This document shows positions 33,659-41,243 of a stretch of 64,000 nucleotides of DNA, piece by piece. The notes below the pieces were generated by a model. The model was not told the origin of the DNA, did not search any database, and worked only from the letters and a program-made list of their open reading frames with translations. Location of the stretch: positions 1 to 64,000 of the forward strand of contig CAKQXQ010000010.1 in NCBI GenBank assembly GCA_934292805.1. Direction: 5' to 3'. Each line of letters begins with the position of its first letter. Positions within the stretch are counted from its first letter, which is position 1. Both the position numbers and the translations under genes were made by a program. This DNA is from an uncultured Roseburia sp. (GTDB lineage: Bacteria; Bacillota; Clostridia; Lachnospirales; Lachnospiraceae).

Positions 33659-35227
33659 CTATTGTGCACTGGTCAGATAACTGGATACACAGTAAAGTGT
33701 CTGACCATTGTAGTCTACCCTGGACCAGCCGTAGTCCGTATTGATTCCGGTTCTGGTGATCACTTCTCCGTTCTTTAAAGTTACAACAACAGCCGCATCC
33801 GGATTCGTCACGCTCGGAAGTGTCCTAAGATTCACTTCGATCTTGGCAGTCACAAGATCACTGCACGCTGTGAACTTTGTCTTCAGTCCATCTCCGGAAG
33901 CTGAACCGTCAGCTGCCGTAGAAGAAGTATCTGTATTCGTATTGGACACCGGTGCAGAATATCCCAGATCTGTCGTCAGATAACTGGAAACTGCATACAA
34001 TGTCTGTCCATTGTAGCTGACTCTCGACCATCCACTGTTGCTGATACCGGTACGTGTGGCAGTTTCTCCATTGTTTAACGTTGCTACCACCGTGGCATCC
34101 TGTCCCTGGCTTGGTATATTTCTCAGATTCGTGGACTGTTTTGCTGTGACTGTTTCATTTACGTCCGAAAATTTCATAAGAGCTTCTGCATCTGCAGTCG
34201 CTTTCTCCGGTGCCACATCACTTTTGGCATCTGCAGTCCCCTCATATCCAAAATAAGCGATATCAATATCTACCGGCTTGCCAATCCCGGCAACCGTTCC
34301 CTGATTGGTATACTGCCACATGGCATGTACACCGGTATAGCTTGACACATCTCCAGGCTGGTAGGATGTTGCCGGATACTGTGATACCCAGATTTTAAAC
34401 GTCTTCTCAATCCTTGATGTGTCCCATTTGGCATCCCCTGTCATCTCGTTTTTTGCCGCATAGAACATCGGTGTATAACCTCTGTTATAAATTTCATTCA
34501 TAAATGCGATCGCAATATCCGTACGCTCTGCCTGGGTGAGATTGTACTGTCTGCTGTCTGCATTTTCAAACCCTTCACAATTGAATGCAACAGGATAAGT
34601 GATCTGATACTGTGAAATATAATCAGCTACCCAGTCCGCCTCCTGCACTGCCTCCTCCTCGGTAACAGCTGTTGAAAAGAAGTACGCTCCAAGTTTAATT
34701 CCATAAGCCTGGGCTTCCTGCATATTGTATCTAGCATTGGAATCTGCAGTGATCTCACCGGTCTTCGCTGTGCGGTAACCAACACGCACCATTGCAAACT
34801 GAACACCGGACGCAGCCACCTGGCTCCAGTCGATCGTTCCCTGATATCTTGCAACATCAATTCCAAAGGTTGTCTCGCCCGACTCTGCAACGCTTCCTGA
34901 TGATAATAATTCAGAAACATCGACTGCTGCTCCTTCTTCCGAACTCATATTACCATTCTGCGGATCCGCTGTATCTTCCTCCTGTGTATCCTCTGCCACT
35001 TCTGTTGTTTCTGTTTCCTTTATAGCTTCCTGTTCTGTCACTTCTGTCACTTTGCCATTTCCTGCAGCGGCCGGTTCCGTATTCTTGTCTTTCCTGCCTC
35101 TTCCCATGAAAAACAGTGCTCCGATCACAATCACCAGAAGTACTACTACGATCAGGATCGGCAGAATAAAACGCATATCCCGTGGTTCCTCGTTAATAAA
35201 ATCCAGATCATCTTTATATTTCTTCAT
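33659..35227 (-). CDS. Membrane-anchored GH25 (lysozyme-like) protein with two SH3 domains
   Basis: The 522-residue protein has an N-terminal cytoplasmic stretch, one membrane helix (about 19-41), and an acidic Glu/Thr-rich linker (~50-110). A GH25 domain follows (about 115-325: TFGIDVARYQGTIDW, FAMVRVGYRT, ending MWQYTNQGTVAGIGKPVDID). Two SH3b repeats, each ending YNGQTLY-VSSYLT, complete it. GH25 enzymes cleave the MurNAc-GlcNAc bond. The usual DxE catalytic pair reads NCE here (VAFNCEGF), so the Asp is replaced by Asn and activity may be altered. ATG 35227 has GGAGG 7 nt upstream. It is co-transcribed with the SleB-type gene. Confidence 0.9.
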   Translation of the reverse strand: MKKYKDDLDFINEEPRDMRFILPILIVVVLLVIVIGALFFMGRGRKDKNTEPAAAGNGKVTEVTEQEAIKETETTEVAEDTQEEDTADPQNGNMSSEEGAAVDVSELLSSGSVAESGETTFGIDVARYQGTIDWSQVAASGVQFAMVRVGYRTAKTGEITADSNARYNMQEAQAYGIKLGAYFFSTAVTEEEAVQEADWVADYISQYQITYPVAFNCEGFENADSRQYNLTQAERTDIAIAFMNEIYNRGYTPMFYAAKNEMTGDAKWDTSRIEKTFKIWVSQYPATSYQPGDVSSYTGVHAMWQYTNQGTVAGIGKPVDIDIAYFGYEGTADAKSDVAPEKATADAEALMKFSDVNETVTAKQSTNLRNIPSQGQDATVVATLNNGETATRTGISNSGWSRVSYNGQTLYAVSSYLTTDLGYSAPVSNTNTDTSSTAADGSASGDGLKTKFTACSDLVTAKIEVNLRTLPSVTNPDAAVVVTLKNGEVITRTGINTDYGWSRVDYNGQTLYCVSSYLTSAQ

Positions 35228-35328
35228 ATCCATTCCTCCATTTGTCACGCCCAAATATATGATCACAAATATGATTGATTTTCTTTCTGTACAGTAGAAA
35301 ATTATATCATATCAACTACCATAAATAA

Positions 35329-35349
35329 ACCCCGGAGTTAATCCGGGGT
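35329..35349 (-). terminator. Hairpin overlapping the dpaB stop codon
   Basis: ACCCCGGA / TCCGGGGT with a 5-nt loop spans the stop codon of dpaB and is followed on the minus strand by TTTATTTAT. It is a plausible compact terminator. Confidence 0.7.
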
Positions 35350-35925
35350 GCAAATTACCGGCTGCAATTGTTTTCCGCTTAATGCGGATTCGATCGTATC
35401 CGGCAGAAGTTCCATTTTTGCGACCAGTGAATTGGGTTTACTTTTACAGTTGTCCTGTCCAAACGGAACAAAATAGATATTTTTTGTGTTCATAAGCATT
35501 CCGATATTTTTAAAGTTAGCCCCAAGTGCGTCATTCGTCGAAATGGAGATCACCAAAGGTTTCCCATTGCGCATGTGTGCCTTGGCTGCCATAAGGACAG
35601 GTGTATCCGTGATCCCATTACAAAGCTTTGCGGCTGTATTTCCGGTGCATGGTGCGATCACCATTATATCAAGGAAATTGTTCGGACCGATCGGTTCTGC
35701 ATCACTGATCGTCCTTATTCCCTCATTTCCTGTTATGTTGCAGATCCCTTCCACATAATCCCTGGCACTTCCGAATCTCGTATCGCAGGTCTGGGCATTC
35801 AATGAAAAAATAGGGATCACGTTTGCCCCAAGCTCTGTCAGATGCTGTATTTCTTTCCTTGCTCTTGAAAACATGCAAAAAGATCCTGTAATCCCAAATC
35901 CTATATTGCATTTTGAAAAATCCAT
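35338..35925 (-). CDS. dpaB: Dipicolinate synthase subunit B
   Basis: The 195-residue flavoprotein-like subunit of dipicolinate synthase helps convert dihydrodipicolinate to dipicolinic acid, the major spore core solute, in the mother cell. NIGFGITGSFCMF at the N-terminus, APCTGNTAAKLCNGITDTPVLMAAKAHMRNGKPLVI and STNDALGANFKNIG are typical of SpoVFB/DpaB. The length is normal. It starts 4 nt after dpaA, so the two are translationally coupled and share the sigma-K-like promoter of dpaA. This gene is strong evidence that the organism forms endospores. Confidence 0.95.
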   Translation of the reverse strand: MDFSKCNIGFGITGSFCMFSRARKEIQHLTELGANVIPIFSLNAQTCDTRFGSARDYVEGICNITGNEGIRTISDAEPIGPNNFLDIMVIAPCTGNTAAKLCNGITDTPVLMAAKAHMRNGKPLVISISTNDALGANFKNIGMLMNTKNIYFVPFGQDNCKSKPNSLVAKMELLPDTIESALSGKQLQPVICTPD

Positions 35926-35929
35926 CTGT

Positions 35930-36814
35930 CTATCCTTTCACTTTTACTTTCACTTTTTCCTCGTCATACTCTTTCAGACACCCTGTTTTTTGTTCAAATC
36001 TTGTAATTGCACGTTCCAGAATATAAGCACTTTCCTTTGGTGCATACTTTCCCGGAAGTCCCAGCGCCTGCTCTGCCCGGATCCCATATTCTTTTGCACA
36101 TGCAAAGTCTGTTCCTCCGGATCCTGACGCGATGTCCAGTATATAAGCATCCCCCGGCAGCTCCTTTATGATCAGATCCGTCACAACCGGTGCCGGGACA
36201 GTGTTCACCAACATGACAGCTCCCATTGCCTCCTCCGGTCCGAATGCAAAATCCACTGCATAGAATCCGTCTTCCTTGGCTTTTTTTCTCACCTCGCGCC
36301 TTCTCGCAAGCACTGTAACTCTCGCACCAAGGCTTCTTAATTTTGATGCGATCGGCATTCCGCAGTTTCCGTATCCGGTCACGATGATTTTTGCACCTTC
36401 TATATTATAAGGACTGTGCTCGATCAGTTCTTTGACCACACCTTCCGCTGTTGCCACTGCGTTTTCCTGTGCTACAGCCACATCCTTCATAAAATCAAGA
36501 TACCGTATTCCTCTCCGTTTAAAGATCTCCTGTTGTTCCTCTTGGAAGCATCCTCCGAAAACCAGTGTTTCTTTCTTCAAATCTTTATTTAAAATCTCAT
36601 GCAGCACAGCCTGATCCAATATTTTTGAAACAGGGATCGGAAGGATCAGCATTCTGGCATCATCCAAAAAATGACCAAGTTTTTTCAGCTGTTCCGTCAG
36701 GATCCCAGTGTTTCTGATATCAAGGCAGCGTACATGGTACCCTTTTTTCGTCAGCAGCTCCGCCAGATAAACCTGGCGCATATCACTGATCAGAAGTATT
36801 ACCTGTTGTTCCAA
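35930..36814 (-). CDS. dpaA: Dipicolinate synthase subunit A
   Basis: This NAD(P)-binding subunit is 294 residues from the start I prefer. The second half holds the Rossmann region KIIVTGYGNCGMPIASKLRSLGARVTVLARR. The C-terminal segment DIASGSGGTDFACAKEYGIRAEQALGLPGKYAPKESA matches SpoVFA. The open frame allows a GTG at 36835, but a sigma-K-like promoter ends at 36838, which would place the transcription start about there. The next candidate is TTG at 36814, preceded by AAGGGAG at 11 nt, and I favour that. It forms an operon with dpaB. Confidence 0.93.
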   Translation of the reverse strand: MEQQVILLISDMRQVYLAELLTKKGYHVRCLDIRNTGILTEQLKKLGHFLDDARMLILPIPVSKILDQAVLHEILNKDLKKETLVFGGCFQEEQQEIFKRRGIRYLDFMKDVAVAQENAVATAEGVVKELIEHSPYNIEGAKIIVTGYGNCGMPIASKLRSLGARVTVLARRREVRKKAKEDGFYAVDFAFGPEEAMGAVMLVNTVPAPVVTDLIIKELPGDAYILDIASGSGGTDFACAKEYGIRAEQALGLPGKYAPKESAYILERAITRFEQKTGCLKEYDEEKVKVKVKG

Positions 36815-36837
36815 ATCTTTCCACGCTCCCTTCACAA

Positions 36838-36865
36838 TATTATATGAAAAATCAGCTTTCCTGTT
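36838..36865 (-). promoter_or_regulatory. Sigma-K-like promoter of dpaAB
   Basis: Minus strand AACA (36862-36865), a 15-nt spacer, CATATAATA (36838-36846). It fits the sigma-K consensus mACm and CATAnnnTA, with a spacer one nt shorter than usual. The same spacing recurs at 39985-40012. dpaAB is a known mother-cell operon in Bacillus. Confidence 0.6.
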
Positions 36866-37003
36866 CCGGTTCCTTCCATATTTCCGCTTCCAAATTTACC
36901 GCTTTTATGTTTTCTTTGTTTTATATATTTTCTGAATATTTTATGTAATTCATCCAATTATTCCTCTATTTAAATATTTTTTTATTTTTTTCTAATTTTA
37001 GTA

Positions 37004-37032
37004 TTGACATTATTGTATTTATCTGTTATAAC
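37004..37032 (+). promoter_or_regulatory. Strong sigma-A promoter of an unassigned transcript
   Basis: Plus strand TTGACA (37004-37009), a 17-nt spacer, TATAAC (37027-37032). No protein gene on the plus strand lies downstream before the hairpin at 37554-37592. Confidence 0.7.
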
Positions 37033-37038
37033 ATAATT

Positions 37039-37592
37039 AACAAAAGAACAGAGAACAAAGAAAAAAATATAAGAGAAAGGAAGGTACAGACCACCAGAAA
37101 CTTAACGAATTACCCAAAACAATATTAAAAGAAAAGAGGTACGGACCACCAAAATATTAATTGCATTCGCTTTTCACTTCAACAAATGAAAAGAAAACAT
37201 GACTCTCCTAATAAAGGAACAAATGAATTAGTATCAGACCAGGAAGTATTTCTTATATGATACAATTCCAAATGTCATAAGAAAACAGAAGTTCAGGATT
37301 GAGGAAAAAACGAAGAAGTCCGAAAAAAACTGGTAAGTATTCCAGAAGAGATTTTATCAAATGATAAGATCAGAAAGTATTAAGAAGAAGCAGGAAACTA
37401 GAACAGATTCAAGAAAAAGCAATAGGACGCTAGGGCAGATTCAAGAAGAAGTAATAGAAAACAAAAGCAGATTCAAAAAAAATATCATATGTAAAGAAAT
37501 ATGATAAAAAAAACTGAATAACGAGGTATAGTCCAATGGATGAAATAGTTTAGAAGGCGACATTGATAATTTAAAAATTACAATGTCGCCTT
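37039..37592 (+). ncRNA. Candidate structured non-coding RNA (~550 nt)
   Basis: This A- and purine-rich interval runs from a strong promoter to a 12-bp terminator-like hairpin. Hairpins occur at 37170-37193 (CTTTTCA/TGAAAAG), 37249-37284 (TTTCTTA plus TGA against TCA plus TAAGAAA), 37350-37371 (GATTTTATC/GATAAGATC) and 37483-37506 (TATCATAT/ATATGATA). A motif like GAGGTACGGACCACCA appears three times (near 37082, 37137 and 37522), and GCAGATTCAAGAA-like segments repeat three times. The longest ATG frame (24 codons from 37187) lacks an SD. I recognise no known RNA family. With the terminator and promoter this accounts for the gap 36836-37608. Confidence 0.45.
37554..37592. terminator. Hairpin ending the candidate ncRNA and/or the aspartokinase gene
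   Basis: AAGGCGACATTG / CAATGTCGCCTT with a 15-nt loop. On the plus strand it is followed by TCTCATTATCTGTTTCTT. The minus-strand tail is not T-rich. It also lies 17 nt after the aspartokinase stop codon. Confidence 0.6.
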
Positions 37593-37608
37593 TCTCATTA
37601 TCTGTTTC

Positions 37609-38928
37609 TTATAATTGTGTGATCACAAAGATATCATAAATTGCTTTGATCGCATTTTCAAAATCACTGTTGCTTACACCGATAATAATGTTCAATTCCG
37701 ATGATCCCTGATCGATCATTTTAACATTGATATTGGCATGTGCTAATGCAGAGAAAATTCTTCCGGCTGTACCACGTGTGGATTTCATTCCGCGTCCTAC
37801 TACTGCGATCAGTGCCAGATTGCTTTCCAGTTCTATACTGTCTGGCTTTGCATATCGATGGATGGCTGAAATTACAGCCTGCTCTTTCCCCTCAAATTCC
37901 GGCTGATGAACAAAAATTGTCATAGTGTCGATTCCGGATGGCATATGCTCGAAGGAAATTCCATTCTCCTCAAATGCTGTAAGGACTTTTCTGCCAAATC
38001 CAATTTCTGCATTCATCATATCTTTATCGATATTCACAGATACAAAGCCTTTCTTACCGGCAATACCTGTGATTGTATACTGTGGCTGATGACAGGTGCT
38101 TTCTACGATCCATGTACCTTCTGCTTCCGGATCATTCGTATTACGGATATTGATCGGGATTCCGGCTTTTCGTACCGGGAATACGGCATCCTCATGTAAC
38201 ACGCCTGCACCCATATAAGAAAGCTCACGGAGTTCACGATATGTGATCGTCTTGATCGGTTCCGGATTCTCGATGATCCTTGGGTCTGCGATCAGAAATC
38301 CTGATACATCTGTCCAGTTCTCATAGCAGCTTGCATGTACCGCTCTTGCTACAATAGAACCTGTGATATCAGATCCGCCACGGGAAAATGTCTTGATCGT
38401 GCCGTCTTCTTTTGCCCCATAGAATCCCGGAATGACTGCACGTTCTGTCTTTGCAAGACGTGCTGATAACACCTCATCTGTTTTCTCCGGCATAAAATTG
38501 CCTTCTTCATCAAAAAAGATCACTTCCGCTGCATCAATAAATTCATAACCAAGGTATTTTGCCATAATAATACCATTTAAGTATTCCCCACGGGACGCAG
38601 CATAATCAACCCCGGCTTTATTTTTAAAATTCTCAGAAATCTTCTGGAACTCACTCTCTAATGAAAGCTTTAAATTCAGTCCGTTAATGATCGAATCATA
38701 GCGTTCCTTAATCTTCATAAGCGGAACACGGAAATCCTCTTCATTCTCCGCAATATCATAACATGCATATAACATGTCAGTGACTTTTGTATCCTTGGAA
38801 TTTCTTTTTCCAGGTGCACTTGGCACAACGTATTTTCTCTCTTTATCTGCAGTAATGATTTTACCAACTTTTGCAAACTGTTCTGCACTTGCAAGAGAGC
38901 TTCCACCGAATTTTACAACTTTAATCAT
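37609..38928 (-). CDS. lysC: Aspartate kinase
   Basis: The 439-residue kinase phosphorylates aspartate, the first step to lysine, diaminopimelate, threonine and methionine. The N-terminal VVKFGGSSLA, the substrate motif TFSRGGSDITGSIVA and two C-terminal ACT repeats (GKKGFVSVNIDKDMM and AVVGRGMKSTRGTAGRIFSAL) are clear. The length is typical for monofunctional enzymes. Dipicolinate derives from this pathway, and in Bacillus an aspartokinase follows spoVFAB, so its position next to dpaAB is suggestive. However, here it lies upstream with its own sigma-A promoter and a ~770-bp gap. No lysine riboswitch is seen in the short leader. Confidence 0.94.
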   Translation of the reverse strand: MIKVVKFGGSSLASAEQFAKVGKIITADKERKYVVPSAPGKRNSKDTKVTDMLYACYDIAENEEDFRVPLMKIKERYDSIINGLNLKLSLESEFQKISENFKNKAGVDYAASRGEYLNGIIMAKYLGYEFIDAAEVIFFDEEGNFMPEKTDEVLSARLAKTERAVIPGFYGAKEDGTIKTFSRGGSDITGSIVARAVHASCYENWTDVSGFLIADPRIIENPEPIKTITYRELRELSYMGAGVLHEDAVFPVRKAGIPINIRNTNDPEAEGTWIVESTCHQPQYTITGIAGKKGFVSVNIDKDMMNAEIGFGRKVLTAFEENGISFEHMPSGIDTMTIFVHQPEFEGKEQAVISAIHRYAKPDSIELESNLALIAVVGRGMKSTRGTAGRIFSALAHANINVKMIDQGSSELNIIIGVSNSDFENAIKAIYDIFVITQL

Positions 38929-38974
38929 TCTCTTAGCTCCTTCGATTCCGTTTGTCTTTATCAGAATATCCTTT

Positions 38975-39002
38975 ATATTAACATAAAAGCCTGGTTCGTC
39001 AA
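38975..39002 (-). promoter_or_regulatory. Promoter of the aspartokinase gene
   Basis: Minus strand TTGACG (38997-39002), a 16-nt spacer, TAATAT (38975-38980). The leader is only about 40 nt, which leaves no room for a riboswitch. Confidence 0.6.
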
Positions 39003-39125
39003 CTGATTTTTCTCCAAAAAATCCTCTTTTTTATGAAATTTTGTACTTTTTTAATGATATTTTTTTGTATCATAATTTTCGATTATAGATTCTAAAATCA
39101 GAAGTAATATTGCTTTGTATAACAT

Positions 39126-39956
39126 TTAACGGGCACGCAGTCCACTTGCAAGGACATCTGCCAGCTCCAGAACTCTCTGCATTGCGTTCCTGTAGATGGC
39201 TATATTTTTTGCATACTCACCATCCAGGTAGGTTTCCATCTGCTGTCGTTCCAGATCAAGCTGATCGTAAAACATTTTTCGTAATTCCTCTTCCTGGTAA
39301 GCCGGTGTCTGCCTGCTTAACACAGCTGCTGCTTCCTCGGCATTTGTATACCAATTTTCCATTATCTCTCCGGAATAAGTGATATCTTTTTGCAATTCTG
39401 CTGCCACTTTTTCTGTCAGCCATAAATGTTCCATAAAAAGTTTCCGCAGACGCTGCACAACAGATGCAGGATAATAGGACGCATAGATGCTTAAAATCGT
39501 TTCGATATTTTTTTGCACAGCATCTTTCCAGTCGTTCTTTGCTGCAAGATTTTCAAAAATTCCGGTCAGATAAAACTTCATATAAGTAATCTGATCCATC
39601 CATGCCATCCTCATCTGCTCCGTAAGATCTGTTTTCTTATTATTGGACGGAAGCATTCCGGAAGGCTTGTTACTTTGGGACGGTCTGTTTTCAGATGGAC
39701 GGTCATTTCCGGATGATGGCAGATTTCCCGGTCGTCCTCCCGGAATCGGAATGATAATCGGACCGATATCTTTCTTTTCCTCTTCATATCCTTCACCCGG
39801 ACAGATTGTAAGCTTCATTCCTTCCTTCAGATTATATGGGTTTATGCCTGAATTCAGTAAAATTAATTCTGTAACCGTTGTGTGAAACTGCTTTGAAAGT
39901 TTGTACAGTGTGTCACCTTCCTGTACATGGTAGCTGATTCGATTCTGACAATACAT
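39126..39956 (-). CDS. LysM-domain protein, probable spore coat/envelope component
   Basis: The 276-residue protein starts with a single LysM domain (about 5-52: ISYHVQEGDTLYKLSKQFHTTVTELILLN) without any signal peptide. A Pro/Gly/Ser/Asn-rich linker (about 60-108) leads to a ~160-residue helical C-terminal region (WMDQITYMKFYLTGIFENL, WYTNAEEAAAVLS, YLDGEYAKNIAIYRNAMQ) that I do not recognise as a named enzyme. LysM proteins lacking a secretion signal are typical of the spore coat, where they are made in the mother cell. A sigma-K-like promoter at 39985-40012 supports that. The SD is weak (GGATAG). Coat localisation is inferred, not shown. Confidence 0.75.
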   Translation of the reverse strand: MYCQNRISYHVQEGDTLYKLSKQFHTTVTELILLNSGINPYNLKEGMKLTICPGEGYEEEKKDIGPIIIPIPGGRPGNLPSSGNDRPSENRPSQSNKPSGMLPSNNKKTDLTEQMRMAWMDQITYMKFYLTGIFENLAAKNDWKDAVQKNIETILSIYASYYPASVVQRLRKLFMEHLWLTEKVAAELQKDITYSGEIMENWYTNAEEAAAVLSRQTPAYQEEELRKMFYDQLDLERQQMETYLDGEYAKNIAIYRNAMQRVLELADVLASGLRAR

Positions 39957-39984
39957 ATTCGCTATCCATAAATTATTTTCAGAT

Positions 39985-40012
39985 TATCTTATGTACTTTT
40001 ATGAATTATGTT
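39985..40012 (-). promoter_or_regulatory. Sigma-K-like promoter of the LysM gene
   Basis: Minus strand AACA (40009-40012), a 15-nt spacer, CATAAGATA (39985-39993). The -35/-10 pair and the spacing are the same as upstream of dpaA. Confidence 0.55.
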
Positions 40013-40075
40013 ACATACGCATGCCTGATCTTAGGTAATTGTCTGACCCGATCTATGTAAAATGATATCTTATCG

Positions 40076-40768
40076 TTAAATAAAGTTGGCAAATATCATG
40101 GATGCAACGACAGTAAGAAGTCCGGCTACAGCAATAGACAGACTGCTCATTGCTCCTTCTATCTCTCCTAACTCCATGGCTCTTGCCGTACCTGCTGCAT
40201 GAGATGAGGAACCGATTGCAATACCTTTTGCAATTGGCTCTTCAATATGAAAAATTTTCAATATAGTGTCTGCCATGATATAACCAAAGACACCTGTAAC
40301 AACGATCACTGCTACTGTGATCGTCACATAACCACCAAGCTCTTCGGATACGCCCATACCAATTGCAGTTGTGATCGATTTTGGAAGCATTGTAACATAC
40401 TGTGCATGATCAAAATGGAAGATCAATGCCATGATCAGCACACAGGATACACTTGTGATCACTCCTGACACAATTCCCGCTATTACTGCCCTCACATTTT
40501 TCTTGAGGAGCTCAAACTGTTCATAAAGCGGTACTGCCAAGCATACGGTTGCCGGTGTCAAAAGGTAACTGATATATTTCGCACCTTCATTATATTTGGC
40601 ATAATCCACATGAAATACTAACAGAAAAATAATCACCGCTACAATTGATATTAAAAGCGGATTAAAAATTGCATGCTTAAATTTTCTCTTCAGCCAAAGG
40701 CCAAGCTCATATGTCAGAAGGCTGATCACAACACCCATAAAAACGGAATCTGTAAAAAAATCTTTCAT
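40076..40768 (-). CDS. lrgB: LrgB/CidB family membrane protein
   Basis: The 230-residue integral membrane protein has about six to eight hydrophobic segments. LrgB signatures are TPATVCLAVPLYEQF, LPKSITTAIGMGVSEELGG and the C-terminal GIAIGSSSHAAGTARAMELGEIEGAMSSLSIAVAG. In Staphylococcus the LrgAB/CidAB pairs tune murein hydrolase activity and cell lysis. In other bacteria they transport pyruvate or glycolate-type compounds. Which role applies here is open. It starts 3 nt after lrgA, so the two form a coupled pair. Confidence 0.92.
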   Translation of the reverse strand: MKDFFTDSVFMGVVISLLTYELGLWLKRKFKHAIFNPLLISIVAVIIFLLVFHVDYAKYNEGAKYISYLLTPATVCLAVPLYEQFELLKKNVRAVIAGIVSGVITSVSCVLIMALIFHFDHAQYVTMLPKSITTAIGMGVSEELGGYVTITVAVIVVTGVFGYIMADTILKIFHIEEPIAKGIAIGSSSHAAGTARAMELGEIEGAMSSLSIAVAGLLTVVASMIFANFI

Positions 40769-40771
40769 TGT

Positions 40772-41137
40772 TTAAACCTCTCCTTCTTTCTTTTTTCCTT
40801 TTCGTATGATCCACTGTGTGAGGCTTCCGGACACAGCCATTACAATGACTGTTGAGATCAGTGTGATCACAACCACCTGTATCCAGATTGGTTTTAACGT
40901 ATCCCAGGAATCCAGCAGTCCTACACCTGCCGGGACAAACATTAACGGCATGATCTCTATCAGAAAGTTACTGGTCTCTTTGATGTCTGATACTTTCAGT
41001 ATTTTTAATTCCAGTGCAAGAAACAGCAGAATCATTCCATATATACTTGCCGGTATTGAGAGCGGTATCATATATTTTAAGAGTTCTCCTAAAAAAGAAA
41101 GCAACAGGATAATCATAAACTGTCGAACATATTTCAT
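40772..41137 (-). CDS. lrgA: LrgA/CidA family membrane protein
   Basis: The 121-residue protein has four predicted helices, with the family segments FLGELLKYMIPLSIPASIYGMILLF and LIEIMPLMFVPAGVGLLDSW. It is the small holin-like partner of LrgB, translated just upstream of it. I start at 41137 because AGGAG lies 7 nt before that ATG. An in-frame ATG at 41164 would add nine basic residues without an SD. The pair is flanked by unrelated genes, and no LytSR-type regulator is nearby. Confidence 0.9.
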   Translation of the reverse strand: MKYVRQFMIILLLSFLGELLKYMIPLSIPASIYGMILLFLALELKILKVSDIKETSNFLIEIMPLMFVPAGVGLLDSWDTLKPIWIQVVVITLISTVIVMAVSGSLTQWIIRKGKKKEGEV

Positions 41138-41243
41138 TATTTTTCTCCTTTTTCGTTTTGTCATCTTATTTTTACGATTTCGTATGATACCACTGCTTAA
41201 TCAGAATCTCAATACTTATTTTCTATTTTCTGTCATTTTTCTA

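Noticed and set aside
35930..36835. GTG at 36835 as the dpaA start
   Set aside because: It would lie at or before the predicted transcription start, without an SD. TTG 36814 has AAGGGAG upstream.
37187..37261. 24-codon ORF inside the candidate ncRNA
   Set aside because: It lacks an SD, its start lies in a predicted hairpin, and no homologue is recognised.
38929..39125. Lysine riboswitch or T-box before aspartokinase
   Set aside because: The promoter leaves a leader of only ~40 nt and no conserved core is present.
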